NCBI GenBank assembly: GCA_013823135.1
Contig: PNLP01000062.1
Span: 1-41,211, forward strand
Direction: 5' to 3'
Length of the DNA stretch: 41,211 nucleotides
From: Planctomycetaceae bacterium
Lineage (GTDB): Bacteria; Planctomycetota; Planctomycetia; Gemmatales; Gemmataceae
The translations under genes and the position numbers were made by a program. The notes under the pieces are model-generated. The model had not been told where the DNA came from, did not search any database, and saw only the letters and a program-made list of their open reading frames with translations. Of this stretch, positions 1 to 7,984 are shown piece after piece. Numbering within the stretch: position 1 is the first letter of the stretch; each line of letters starts with the position of its first letter.

Positions 1-134
1 GGCACTTGTCGTGCTACAGTCTCGAATTTTCTCGCAGTTTTTGGCTGTTTTCTCCGCTCTTTTGCAAAGCAAAATATTATTGGTGAGAAGATAAATCGTG
101 CCGTATCCGTCGGGCACAGCAAGCAGGACTGGCT

Positions 135-1307
135 ATGACAGACCGCGAGGCGATGTTGGCCGCGATCCGCGCCAACCCCGACGAAGACACCCCGCGACTG
201 ATCCACGCCGACTGGCTCGACGAGCACGGCGACGGAGACCGAGCCGCGTTCATACGCGCTCAGATCGAAGCGGTGCGGTCCGATCCCTTTGGAGTGCAGG
301 CCCGAAATGCCAGCAAGCACGCCGGGGAGTTGCTGGAGAAGAATCGCGCACCCTGGCACAGCAACATCCGCGAGGCCATCCAGGGGCAACTCGAAGACTT
401 CGTTGGCGTGCAAGTGAGCGGCATGCCGGCCAACGCCCTTCGCGATGTTGTCCAGGTGAAGGCACGGTTCGAGCGTGGGTTCGTCGGGCACGTCACGCTT
501 CACCCATCCGTGTTTGTCCGCGTTGCGACGGGCATCTTCGCAGCGGAACCGATCCAGTCTCTGGAACTGCAACGGTTCACCGCACAGGGTGAAACGCCAC
601 TTCAACCCGTGTTCGAGTTGCCGCAACTGCAACACCTCCGACGCCTGGAGTTCGCCCGATTGCAAGGGATCACGGAGGACGAGTACGCGGCGTTGCTGGG
701 TTGCCAGCACCTGTCCAACCTGCGTGATCTGTGGTTGTGCGAGAACCCGGTGCCGCCGCCGTGGGTCGTGGAGTTGCTGGGCGGCGAGGGGTTCCCCGAA
801 CTCCAGGGGCTGTTCTTTCGGGACATCCCGAACCTTGGCCCCGGCCTCGTGAACGCCCTCACGCGAGCGAACCATCGCAACATTCGCCGGCTCGACGTTT
901 CGGGTGTCGTGTTCCACTCCGAGCCGTTACGGCAGCTGCTGACGAGCCGTTGCCTGCGAGGCGTCGAAGAGTTACGGCTCGGGTGCGTGGGGCGGCCGGG
1001 AAGCCCAGGCCCGTTATCTCACATTAACCCCGGTTGGGTGATCCCATACGAGCGGCTCGTGATTCTCGACCTCGATGGACAGCGACTTGGGAACGAGGGC
1101 GTTGGTGACATCGTCCGCCAACCAACAACCGCGGCGCTGCGCTGGCTCGGGCTGGCTCGCAACAGCCTGGATTCGGGCGTGTTGCGGTACATCACCGAGT
1201 CCAGGCACCTTCAACTGAACTACCTTGATGTGCGGGGGAACAACTTCACGCCGTCCGGCATCGCGGCTCTGAAATCGCGGTTCCCCGATGCGGTGATTCA
1301 GGTGTGA
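135..1307 (+). CDS. TIGR02996 domain protein with leucine-rich-like repeats
   Basis: A 390-residue protein of unknown function. Residues 1-46 match the TIGR02996 repeat-companion domain, with the hallmark stretch RLIHADWLDEHGD near residues 21-33; this domain is greatly expanded in Gemmata-type planctomycetes and normally precedes repeat regions. From about residue 150 there are irregular leucine-rich units (LRRLEFARLQGI, LRDLWLCENPV, LRWLGLARNSL, LNYLDVRGNNF), consistent with an LRR-like solenoid and a protein-binding role. No signal peptide or membrane segment is visible, so it is probably cytoplasmic. The ATG at 135 is chosen because the domain starts immediately with it. A metallophosphoesterase gene follows after 4 bases and is probably co-transcribed. 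The family is confident; the function is not known. Confidence 0.88.
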   Translation: MTDREAMLAAIRANPDEDTPRLIHADWLDEHGDGDRAAFIRAQIEAVRSDPFGVQARNASKHAGELLEKNRAPWHSNIREAIQGQLEDFVGVQVSGMPANALRDVVQVKARFERGFVGHVTLHPSVFVRVATGIFAAEPIQSLELQRFTAQGETPLQPVFELPQLQHLRRLEFARLQGITEDEYAALLGCQHLSNLRDLWLCENPVPPPWVVELLGGEGFPELQGLFFRDIPNLGPGLVNALTRANHRNIRRLDVSGVVFHSEPLRQLLTSRCLRGVEELRLGCVGRPGSPGPLSHINPGWVIPYERLVILDLDGQRLGNEGVGDIVRQPTTAALRWLGLARNSLDSGVLRYITESRHLQLNYLDVRGNNFTPSGIAALKSRFPDAVIQV

Positions 1308-1311
1308 CATT

Positions 1312-1920
1312 ATGCGGATCGTGTGCGTTTCCGATACCCACGCCCGGCACCACCTCACCGTGGTGCCCGACGGCGACGTTCTCGTTCACGGCGGCGACAT
1401 CACCCGTCGCGGGAAGTTGGAAGATGTCGAATCGTTCGACCGTTGGCTGGGGACGCTTCCGCACAAGCACAAGATCCTGATTTGCGGCAACCACGACTTC
1501 TGCTTTCAGGAGCGTGCGGCCGAGGCTCGTGCGCGCATCACGAACGCCATCTACCTCGAAGACTCGGGCTGCGAGATCGACGGCATCACCTTCTACGGCA
1601 GTCCGTGGCAGCCGTACTTCGGTGGCTGGGCGTTCAACCTGCAACGTGGCGAGGAGCTTGCGAAAGTGTGGGCGAAGATTCCCGTCGGCGTCGATGTGCT
1701 CATCACGCACGGCCCGCCCGCCGGGATTCTCGACAGGAACCGCATGGGCGAACTCTGCGGCTGTCGCGATCTGTTTGACCGCGTATTCGAGGTGAAGCCG
1801 CGGTTGCACGTCTTCGGACACATCCACGAATCCGCCGGCCGCAGCGAACATGACGGCATCATCTTCGTGAACGCGAGTACGCAGATGGGGGAGGGGAGTG
1901 GCGTGGTGGTGGAGTTGTGA
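1312..1920 (+). CDS. Metallophosphoesterase (MPPED/UPF0046-like)
   Basis: A 202-residue calcineurin-like phosphoesterase with the full two-metal set: SDTH (D8, H10), HGGD (D29), GNHD (N60, H61), THGPP (H133) and GHIHE (H170, H172). The short size and the DRWLGTLPHKHKILICGNHD region resemble the metallophosphoesterase-domain-containing protein (MPPED) group, whose members hydrolyse phosphodiesters, including cyclic nucleotides in some cases. The substrate cannot be read from the sequence. The start lies 4 bases after the stop of the TIGR02996 gene. The gene converges on the dioxygenase gene, with a hairpin at 1932-1966 between them. Confidence 0.9.
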   Translation: MRIVCVSDTHARHHLTVVPDGDVLVHGGDITRRGKLEDVESFDRWLGTLPHKHKILICGNHDFCFQERAAEARARITNAIYLEDSGCEIDGITFYGSPWQPYFGGWAFNLQRGEELAKVWAKIPVGVDVLITHGPPAGILDRNRMGELCGCRDLFDRVFEVKPRLHVFGHIHESAGRSEHDGIIFVNASTQMGEGSGVVVEL

Positions 1921-1931
1921 ACCCATCTGTA

Positions 1932-1966
1932 TTTGGCCGCTTGCTGCGAAGCCGCATGCGGCCAAA
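1932..1966. terminator. Hairpin between convergent genes (AAGCCGCAAGCGGC-type palindrome)
   Basis: The arms TTTGGCCGCTTGC and GCATGCGGCCAAA pair with one mismatch around a 9-base loop, 12 bases after the metallophosphoesterase stop and 15 bases before the end of the opposite-strand dioxygenase. It could terminate transcription in both directions. Its loop side reads GCGAAGCCGCATGCGGCC, closely related to the palindromes at 9015-9058 and 30520-30565. Confidence 0.6.
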
Positions 1967-1980
1967 AGCAACAACAGAAC

Positions 1981-2655
1981 TTATTCCGATGGTGTCACGC
2001 CCAGGACGAGCACGAAGTTCGCGCTCAGTTCGCCGATCTTCGAGTCCTTCACCTTCTCGAACGGCACTGTGATCGACTCCCGCTGCTTCGCGTCCTTCAC
2101 GCCCTTCCAGATGAAGTCCTTCTCGTTCCCCGGATGGTCCTTGATGTACATCTGGGTGTTGAGCAGGCTCTTGTTCCCCTTCTTCACCTTGAAGTGAATG
2201 TGCGGCGTGCGGCCGGGGTACGGAACCGGCTTGATCGTGCGGAAGTAGTATTCGCCGGTGCTGCCGGTGACGAACCGCCCGAAGCCCTGGAAGTTCTTGT
2301 CCTGCTTGTCTTTTTTCTTGTCGCTGTCGGCCGTGTGCAAGTACACGCCGTTGCCGTCGCACTGCCAGATCTCGACGACGGCGTTCTTCAGCGGGTTCCC
2401 CTTGGCGTCGAGGATTTTTCCCGTGAGGTGTGTGATCTCGCCGATGCTGGGCGTGATGTTGTCGTTGATGACGAGCAGATCGTTGTCGGTGTCGAGCGGC
2501 AACTTGTTTGGGTAGAACGGCCCTTCGGTCTGGTCCGGGGTCCGGGTCAGTTCCTCCGCGAACGCTCCCTTCACGCTCCAGAACGGGAGGATGGTGGCCG
2601 CAGCCGCGGAGCGGATGAACAACCGACGGGTGGGATCGTACAACGGGGTACTCAT
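1981..2655 (-). CDS. Tat-exported intradiol ring-cleavage dioxygenase-like protein
   Basis: A 224-residue protein with a twin-arginine leader (RRLFIRSAAAA, R10-R11) and an intradiol dioxygenase beta-sandwich. The non-haem Fe(III) ligand pattern is present: Y105 in GNGVY, Y146 in PVPYPGR, and H152 and H154 in PHIHF. Known enzymes of this fold (protocatechuate 3,4-dioxygenase, catechol 1,2-dioxygenase) open aromatic diols between the two hydroxyls; exported homologues exist whose substrates are largely unknown. No aromatic-degradation genes are nearby. The next gene downstream on the other strand converges; upstream (2656-2771) is the end of a cytochrome c gene in the same direction. The dioxygenase-fold call is firm and the substrate is not. 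Confidence 0.85.
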   Translation of the reverse strand: MSTPLYDPTRRLFIRSAAAATILPFWSVKGAFAEELTRTPDQTEGPFYPNKLPLDTDNDLLVINDNITPSIGEITHLTGKILDAKGNPLKNAVVEIWQCDGNGVYLHTADSDKKKDKQDKNFQGFGRFVTGSTGEYYFRTIKPVPYPGRTPHIHFKVKKGNKSLLNTQMYIKDHPGNEKDFIWKGVKDAKQRESITVPFEKVKDSKIGELSANFVLVLGVTPSE

Positions 2656-2771
2656 GTGAATTCGGCTCCGGAATGGCGATGCGGGCGAGGCAGAGTGGCT
2701 GCCTGTAACCTAAACGTGAGACGTTACGCCCGGAACCCGTATTCGCGGGTTTTTAATGTGTTACACACGGG

Positions 2772-3128
2772 TTACTTCTTCGCGGCGAGCCACTCGGCGA
2801 GGGAGCGGATTTGCTCCGGAGTCATTTTGTCGTTAAACGCGGGCATGAGTCGCGCGTCGGGCCGCCTGCTCTTGGGATTGCTGATGTAATCCGTCAGCCA
2901 GTCGACAGTCATACCCGTGGCGGAGCCGATGTGGGTGAGGTCTGGCCCCTTGGAACCGCCAATGATGGGGCCACCGGGTTCGCCGGCGCGTGCGTGACAC
3001 TTCGCGCAGTAGTGCTGGTAAAGCCCCTCGGGGCCGGGGGCGATGGGGGCAGCAGGCTCACCACAGCCGGCCAGGATGCCCACCGGGACCGCAAACAGGA
3101 GCGGAGCGAACCAGCCACGACGTAACAT
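2772..3128 (-). CDS. Lipoprotein c-type cytochrome
   Basis: A 118-residue monohaem cytochrome c. The N-terminus is a lipoprotein signal with a lipobox ending ILAGC (C22). The haem site CAKCH lies at 41-45 and the likely axial methionine is M95 in RLMPAF, followed by the usual C-terminal helix (MTPEQIRSLAEWLAAKK). It should be anchored to a membrane facing the periplasm-like space and carry electrons for an unidentified partner. The reading frame stays open far upstream across the antisense side of tig, but the lipoprotein signal fixes the ATG at 3126-3128. It is divergent from tig and lies upstream of the dioxygenase gene. Confidence 0.88.
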   Translation of the reverse strand: MLRRGWFAPLLFAVPVGILAGCGEPAAPIAPGPEGLYQHYCAKCHARAGEPGGPIIGGSKGPDLTHIGSATGMTVDWLTDYISNPKSRRPDARLMPAFNDKMTPEQIRSLAEWLAAKK

Positions 3129-3449
3129 ACGGTGCTCTCGACGAGTAAAGCGAACCTGTCTGAGGAATTTTATGCACCTGCTGGCAGCATTCCCAGAGTG
3201 GGTGGTTTCGATCACAGGCGGGCCTCTTCCCTCGAACCTCTTTACCGAGATGATAGAATGATTCGCGTAGTATCTCTTGATAGGTTCGTGGGATAACCAC
3301 TGCGAAGTGCGCTGAAATCGGAAACCCGGGAAGTCGCGGGACGCCGGCGGGTATACAACACCCGTCACCGTAACTTCCCGGTTCTTCGTTTTTTGACAGC
3401 GACGGAAGCCGGCCAACACGAACTGCCACCAAGACGGAGGACCCTCAAT
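3129..3449. promoter_or_regulatory. Divergent intergenic region with nested hairpin upstream of tig
   Basis: This 321-base gap separates the cytochrome gene (-) from tig (+) and should hold promoters for both, although I see no convincing sigma-70 pair. A nested inverted repeat lies at 3323-3383: an outer arm AACCCGGGAAGT pairs with ACTTCCCGGTT (one bulged base), and an inner CGGGT/ACCCG pair is at 3348-3364. Its placement about 65 bases before the tig start suggests either a leader structure or another member of the local palindrome population. A clear Shine-Dalgarno GGAGG (3436-3440) precedes the tig ATG at 3450. Confidence 0.45.
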
Positions 3450-4961
3450 ATGGCCGATGACACCATTACCGAAACCCCTTCCACCGAGACGGGCGACGTC
3501 GCAGTTGCCACGCCGCCGGAACAAGAAGGCCCGATCAAGCTCAAGCAAACCGTGGAACTCCGCGACGTCGGCCCGTGCAAAAAGCACGTCAAGGTGACGG
3601 TCGATCGCGAACTCATCGACGAACGCCTCAACGAAAAGTTCACCGAGATCGTTCGCAGTGACCAGCCGCAAGTCCGCGGCTTCCGCCCAGGTAAGGCTCC
3701 CCGCAAGCTGATCGAGAAGCAATACCACGACTCGGTCTCGGAAGAGGTCAAGACGCAGGTGTTGATGGCGAGCCTGGAACAACTGGCCGACGAGCAGTTG
3801 ATTGCCCCGCTCAGCCCGCCCGACCTCGACCCGAACGCGATCAAGCTCCCCGAAGAGGGGCCGTTCACCTACGAATTCGAGATCGAAGTGCGGCCCGAGT
3901 TCGACCTGCCGGACTACAAGGGGCTCAAACTCCGCCGGCCGACGCACACCTTCACCGAAGCTGACGTTGATGCCGAGCAGAAGCGATTGCTGGAAACCTA
4001 TGGGCAACTCGTTCCCAAGGAACCGGCCGTCGTCGCCATGAACGACTACCTCACGGCCGACGTTGCTATCAGCTTCCGCGGCAAGGAAATCAACACGCTC
4101 AAGGAAGTGCGTGTGAAGGTCGAGAAACAACTCGCCCTGTCCGACGGCGTGTCCCCGGACTTCGGCGACAAGGTCGTTGGGGCGAAGCCCGGCGACGTTC
4201 GCGAAGTCGATATCACGCTCGGCGAAGACCTCGGAACCGAAGGGCTTCGTGGGCAGAAGGTGCAAGCGAAGTTCACGATCACCGACGTGAAGACCATCCG
4301 CCAGCCCGAACTGACCCGCGACCTGCTCGAAGGTGCGTTCGGCGTCAGCACCCCGGAATCGCTGCGTGAGTTCGTGAAGACCGTGCTCGAACGCCGGCTC
4401 GAATACACCCAGCGGCAGGTCGCCCGCCAGCAGGTTCTCGAGACGATCGGGGCCGCCGCGACGTGGGAATTGCCCCAGGACATGCTCCGCCGACAGGTCC
4501 GCAAGACGCTGTCGCGGAAGGTCATGGAGATGAAAAATTCCGGGATGAGCGACGAGCAAATCAAGGGTCGGCGTCGATTGCTTGAGCAGGACGCGATGAA
4601 GAACACGGCTGCGGCACTGAAGGAGCACTTCGTGTTGCAGAAGGTCGCTGAAGTCGAGAAGATCGAGATCGAGGAAGAAGACCTCGACCGGGAAATCGAA
4701 CGCCTCGCCGATCGCTCCGGGGAGAGCGTTCGCCGCGTGCGAGCCCGGATGGAAAAAGAAGACCTGATGGAAGCTCTCGCGACCGATCTTCTCGAGCAGA
4801 AGGCGCTCGACTTGATCCTCGCCGGGGCGACCTACGAAGACTACGAGTGGAATGCTGCTGAGTCCGACAGCGGCGATGTCTCGACCATGTCGGCCGAGGC
4901 CATGCCGGAAGGCGAAGCGACCGAAGCCGCCGAGAAGGTGGCCGAGGATAAGCCTGCTTGA
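3450..4961 (+). CDS. tig: Trigger factor (ribosome-associated chaperone)
   Basis: A 503-residue trigger factor, longer than the roughly 430 residues of the E. coli protein. The N-terminal ribosome-binding domain carries the signature GFRPGKAPRKLIEKQY. A divergent FKBP-like middle domain follows (about residues 190-300), then the long helical C-terminal substrate-binding region. The extra length comes from a short acidic N-terminal lead and a Glu/Ala-rich tail after about residue 465. The protein binds nascent chains at the ribosome exit tunnel. The frame opens at 3393, but the ATG at 3450 has GGAGG 9 bases upstream and begins MADDTITETP, so it is preferred. Two clpP genes follow, the usual tig-clpP association. 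Confidence 0.93.
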   Translation: MADDTITETPSTETGDVAVATPPEQEGPIKLKQTVELRDVGPCKKHVKVTVDRELIDERLNEKFTEIVRSDQPQVRGFRPGKAPRKLIEKQYHDSVSEEVKTQVLMASLEQLADEQLIAPLSPPDLDPNAIKLPEEGPFTYEFEIEVRPEFDLPDYKGLKLRRPTHTFTEADVDAEQKRLLETYGQLVPKEPAVVAMNDYLTADVAISFRGKEINTLKEVRVKVEKQLALSDGVSPDFGDKVVGAKPGDVREVDITLGEDLGTEGLRGQKVQAKFTITDVKTIRQPELTRDLLEGAFGVSTPESLREFVKTVLERRLEYTQRQVARQQVLETIGAAATWELPQDMLRRQVRKTLSRKVMEMKNSGMSDEQIKGRRRLLEQDAMKNTAAALKEHFVLQKVAEVEKIEIEEEDLDREIERLADRSGESVRRVRARMEKEDLMEALATDLLEQKALDLILAGATYEDYEWNAAESDSGDVSTMSAEAMPEGEATEAAEKVAEDKPA

Positions 4962-4998
4962 CCGACCGCGTAGAGTGAAGATAGTCCGAATCACCGTG

Positions 4999-5057
4999 TA
5001 GCCGCGACGCGAAGCGGAGCGAGGCAAAGTGACCCGTTCCGCTTCGCGTCATGGCTA
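4999..5057. repeat. Intergenic palindrome, TAGCCGCGACGCG...GGCTAAAC type
   Basis: The arms GACGCGAAGCGGA (5006-5018) and TCCGCTTCGCGTC (5038-5050) are perfectly complementary, and outer TAGCC/GGCTA arms extend the pairing. It lies between tig and the first clpP. The same framing sequence (GCCGCGACGCGGAG ... CGTCGCGGCTAAAC) surrounds the larger hairpin at 15285-15359, and a half copy (CGCTTCGCGGCTAAACGG) lies at about 7398-7415. Confidence 0.75.
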
Positions 5058-5082
5058 AACGAGCCGTAAGAAAGGGCAACCG

Positions 5083-5715
5083 ATGTTTCCCCCGTTCAAT
5101 CCGACAGCCGCGGAATGGCCGATCGAGCCGCTACTTCAACGCGGCGGTGGCGGGTATTCGCGTCAGCGATTCATGACGCTCGACGACCTGCTTCTCGAAC
5201 AGCGGATCATCTTCATCAGCCAGGTGATCAGCAATCCGCTGGCCGACATGATTATCAAGCAACTGCTGTTCTTGCAGTACGAGAACAAGACGAACGATAT
5301 TCACCTTTACATCAACAGCCCGGGCGGTTCGGTCTCGGCCACGCTGGCGATCTACGACACCGTTCAGTTCCTCGACGCTCCCGTTCACACCTACTGCATG
5401 GGTCTGGCAGCCAGCGGCGCGGCCATCCTGCTTGCGGCGGGGAGCAAGGGGAAGCGGTACGCCCTACCGAACTCGAAGGTCATGGTTCACCAGCCGTACG
5501 GCCAGGTTGGCGGCCAGATCTCGGATATCGAGATTCAGGCGAACGAGATCCTGAAGGAACGTCACCGCCTCAACGAGATTCTGGCCAAGCACACGGGCCA
5601 ACCGCTCGCGGTGATCGAGAAAGAAACCGAGCGAGACAAGTATTTCCACGCCGCCGAGGCCAAGGCGTTCGGTCTCGTGGACGAGGTGCTCGTCAAGCCA
5701 GACGCAAAGAAGTGA
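5083..5715 (+). CDS. clpP: ATP-dependent Clp protease proteolytic subunit, first paralogue
   Basis: A 210-residue ClpP serine peptidase. The triad is S111 (GLAASGAA), H136 (MVHQP) and D185 (ERDKYF); the spacings of 25 and 49 residues equal those of E. coli ClpP (S97, H122, D171). The motif around the serine is AASGAA rather than the canonical AASMGA of the second copy. ClpP forms a two-ring chamber fed by ClpX or ClpA/C ATPases; neither ATPase gene is in this window. A second clpP begins 204 bases later, so mixed rings are possible. The start at 5083 follows the AAGAAAGGG ribosome-binding stretch. Confidence 0.93.
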   Translation: MFPPFNPTAAEWPIEPLLQRGGGGYSRQRFMTLDDLLLEQRIIFISQVISNPLADMIIKQLLFLQYENKTNDIHLYINSPGGSVSATLAIYDTVQFLDAPVHTYCMGLAASGAAILLAAGSKGKRYALPNSKVMVHQPYGQVGGQISDIEIQANEILKERHRLNEILAKHTGQPLAVIEKETERDKYFHAAEAKAFGLVDEVLVKPDAKK

Positions 5716-5721
5716 TTGTTC

Positions 5722-5792
5722 TTGGCGAGCCGCGTCAGTCATGACGTGGGTTTCCAAATCGGAACCCGTGCCATAACTGGCACGGCTCGCCC
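5722..5792. repeat. Inverted repeat between the clpP genes
   Basis: The arms TTGGCGAGCCG (5722-5732) and CGGCTCGCCC (5783-5792) pair, with smaller internal complementary stretches (GGGTTTCC with GGAACCC). It starts 6 bases after the first clpP stop. The GGCTCGCC motif recurs in the palindromes inside the phospholipase D-like and RNase H-like genes. The rest of the 204-base gap shows no gene. Confidence 0.55.
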
Positions 5793-5919
5793 AAATCAGC
5801 ACATTCCGGAAGTCCGCCCCTGCGGGGGCGACAACGGACCAACACCGAACACGCCGCTCATCAACCGCGGACCCGCCACCCGATTCAGAGGATGTGGCGG
5901 TCCGCCCGGAGGACCGAAT

Positions 5920-6540
5920 ATGCCGCTGATTCCGATGGTAGTGGAGAGCAAGGGTCGCGATGAACGCGCATACGACATCTACAGCCGCTTGCTCAAGGAT
6001 CGGATCATCTTTCTGCAAGGCGTTGTCAACGACGACATGGCGAATCTGATTGTCGCCCAGATGTTGTACTTGCAGTTCGAGGAACCGAAGCGCGACATCA
6101 GCCTGTACATCAATAGCCCTGGCGGCAGCGTGACCGCCGGGATGGCGATTTACGACACGATGCAGTTCGTGACGTGCGACGTGGCAACGTACTGCATGGG
6201 TCAGGCCGCCAGCATGGGGGCGATGCTCCTCACGGCCGGGACGAAGGGCAAGCGTTACGCTCTGCCGCACGCCCGGGTGATGATTCACCAGCCGCTCGCC
6301 GGCACCGAGGGGACGACCGAGGAAATCCTGATCCACGCGAAGGAGTTCCTCCGGACGAAGGACACGCTGAACGGACTGCTGGCGATGCACAGCGGTCAGA
6401 CGATCGAGGCGATCAAGAAGGGGACCGACCGCGACAACTTCATGTCCGCGGCCGAGGCCCAGAGCTTCGGGTTGATCGACAGGGTGTTGGAGCGGATCCC
6501 CGTTGACCAGTTGGGCGCGGGGCACCGCTCACCAGAGTAG
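5920..6540 (+). CDS. clpP: ATP-dependent Clp protease proteolytic subunit, second paralogue
   Basis: A 206-residue ClpP with the triad S98 (MGQAASMGA), H123 (MIHQP) and D172 (TDRDNF), again with the canonical 25- and 49-residue spacings. This copy is closer to the classical ClpP sequence than its upstream neighbour, including the ISLYINSPGGSVTAGMAIYD block. The frame is open from 5716, but the ATG at 5920 has GGAGGA (5908-5913) in good position and starts just before the conserved region. Both copies keep all catalytic residues, so each should be active in its own right or in a mixed ClpP1P2 assembly. Confidence 0.92.
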   Translation: MPLIPMVVESKGRDERAYDIYSRLLKDRIIFLQGVVNDDMANLIVAQMLYLQFEEPKRDISLYINSPGGSVTAGMAIYDTMQFVTCDVATYCMGQAASMGAMLLTAGTKGKRYALPHARVMIHQPLAGTEGTTEEILIHAKEFLRTKDTLNGLLAMHSGQTIEAIKKGTDRDNFMSAAEAQSFGLIDRVLERIPVDQLGAGHRSPE

Positions 6541-6585
6541 TGCGGGATCGTCGCTTGTCGGCGGTCCATTGGGGCAACAAGCAGG

Positions 6586-7392
6586 ATGCGAAACGACCGC
6601 CGAAACTCGGTTCGGTTCGCCCGCTACATCGCGGGATGCGGCATCGTATGCATGCTGTTTCCTGCGTGTAGCCCGAATAAACGTTACGACCTGATCGAAG
6701 CAGAACTTCGCACCCGCGAACGCGAGCTGGCCGACACACGCGTCGCTCTCGAACAGGCCCGCAACCTCAACCGGGCCTACGCTCAACAATCACAAAGCTC
6801 ACCCGGTCCGCAGGTTCCCAATCCAGCCACGCCGATCTACATTCCCGTAAAGGATATCACGCTCGCACGCGGCACCGGTGGCGTCGACGAAGACGGCATC
6901 CCCGGCGACGAGGGGTTGATGGTCGTGATCTTCCCCCGCGACGAGGACGGCTCCGGGGTGAAGGTGCCCGCGAAGGTGCAGATCGCCGCGTGGGAAGTGA
7001 ATGCGGCCGGGATCAAGAACGCCATTGGGAACTGGGAACTGTCCGCCGAGAAGGTGCGGCCGACGTGGCGTTCGGGGTTCGTGAGCACGGGCTACTTCGT
7101 GTCGGTTCCGTGGCAAACCTACCCTGGGACCGACAAGGTGCGGGTCGCAGTACGACTCACGACGCTCGACGGGCGGGCGTTCGAGGCCGACAAAGACATC
7201 TTTGTGAAACCTTGTCTGTCGAAGGGCGGAAGCCCGGCGTTGCCGGTAACGCCGGCACCATCGACCCCCGTGCCGAAGGTGCCACGCGAAAATCTGTTCC
7301 CGGACCCGATTCCGCCGGGGGTCGAGGAGTTGCCGCTGCCAATGCGCACGTCGCAACGCGGCAGCGTGTTGTTGCCACCGGTGAAGGAATAG
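6586..7392 (+). CDS. Putative lipoprotein with short coiled coil
   Basis: A 268-residue protein not assigned to a named family. It begins with a basic region and a hydrophobic stretch ending LFPACS (C28), a plausible lipobox. A heptad-like helix rich in Glu, Arg and Leu (RYDLIEAELRTRERELADTR, residues 32-51, continuing to about 65) probably forms a coiled coil. Residues 80-210 form a beta-rich region with acidic loops (ARGTGGVDEDGIPGDEG), and the C-terminus is Pro-rich. The layout of lipid anchor, coiled coil and beta domain suggests a cell-envelope role, which is inference. It follows clpP by 45 bases and precedes moaC by 34. Confidence 0.75.
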   Translation: MRNDRRNSVRFARYIAGCGIVCMLFPACSPNKRYDLIEAELRTRERELADTRVALEQARNLNRAYAQQSQSSPGPQVPNPATPIYIPVKDITLARGTGGVDEDGIPGDEGLMVVIFPRDEDGSGVKVPAKVQIAAWEVNAAGIKNAIGNWELSAEKVRPTWRSGFVSTGYFVSVPWQTYPGTDKVRVAVRLTTLDGRAFEADKDIFVKPCLSKGGSPALPVTPAPSTPVPKVPRENLFPDPIPPGVEELPLPMRTSQRGSVLLPPVKE

Positions 7393-7426
7393 CGCTCCGC
7401 TTCGCGGCTAAACGGATCGGTGCCCC

Positions 7427-7918
7427 ATGTCCTCGCTTTCGCACTTCGACGAGTCTGGCGCTTCCCGCATGGTTGATGTCGGGGCCAAGCCTGAAACCGA
7501 GCGAATCGCTCGCGCCTCGGCAGTTGTTCGCATGGAACCGGCCACGCTCACGCTCATCCGCGACAAGCGCATGAGCAAGGGCGACGTGCTCGAAATCGCC
7601 CGCATTGCGGGAATCATGGGCGCGAAGAAAACCCCCGACCTCATCCCACTGTGTCACCCGCTTGCCCTCACGTCGGTCAAGATCCTGTTCTCGTTCCCGA
7701 CGGAAGATTCGGTCCGAATCGAGGCGATCGCGAAAGTTTTTGCCCGCACGGGTGTTGAGATGGAAGCGCTCACTGCGGTTACTGTGGCAGCCCTGACGGT
7801 TTACGACATGTGCAAGGCAGTCGACCGGGCGATGGTCATCGAATCGGTGCGACTGGAGGAGAAGGAAGGCGGGAAGAGCGGGCACTTTATCCGCGACCCC
7901 GAGACTTCTCCAAATTGA
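7427..7918 (+). CDS. moaC: Cyclic pyranopterin monophosphate synthase
   Basis: A 163-residue MoaC, which with MoaA converts GTP to cyclic pyranopterin monophosphate in molybdenum cofactor synthesis. The active-site block KKTPDLIPLCHPLALTSV (K68, H77) and the block GVEMEALTAVTVAALTVYDM with CKAVDR (E111, E113, D127, K130) are intact and match the residues known in E. coli MoaC. No moaA, moaD or moaE is adjacent. moeA, which acts at the end of the same pathway, lies about 17 kb away in this window. The stop is 66 bases before the polyprenyl synthase start. Confidence 0.95.
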   Translation: MSSLSHFDESGASRMVDVGAKPETERIARASAVVRMEPATLTLIRDKRMSKGDVLEIARIAGIMGAKKTPDLIPLCHPLALTSVKILFSFPTEDSVRIEAIAKVFARTGVEMEALTAVTVAALTVYDMCKAVDRAMVIESVRLEEKEGGKSGHFIRDPETSPN

Positions 7919-7984
7919 CGGTCGTCAGTGGGGGCGTATGCTTTCCGGATTGCGGCTTCCGCACGGAAAGCGGGAGGCCACGCG

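Noticed and set aside
1933..2889. 318-residue plus-strand open frame
   Set aside because: It is antisense to the dioxygenase gene, which has signal, ligands and family motifs; the frame has no recognisable domain.
2772..5027. 751-residue minus-strand open frame covering tig
   Set aside because: Only its last 118 codons (cytochrome c) look like protein. The rest is antisense to trigger factor, which has clear family motifs; long antisense frames are expected at this GC content.
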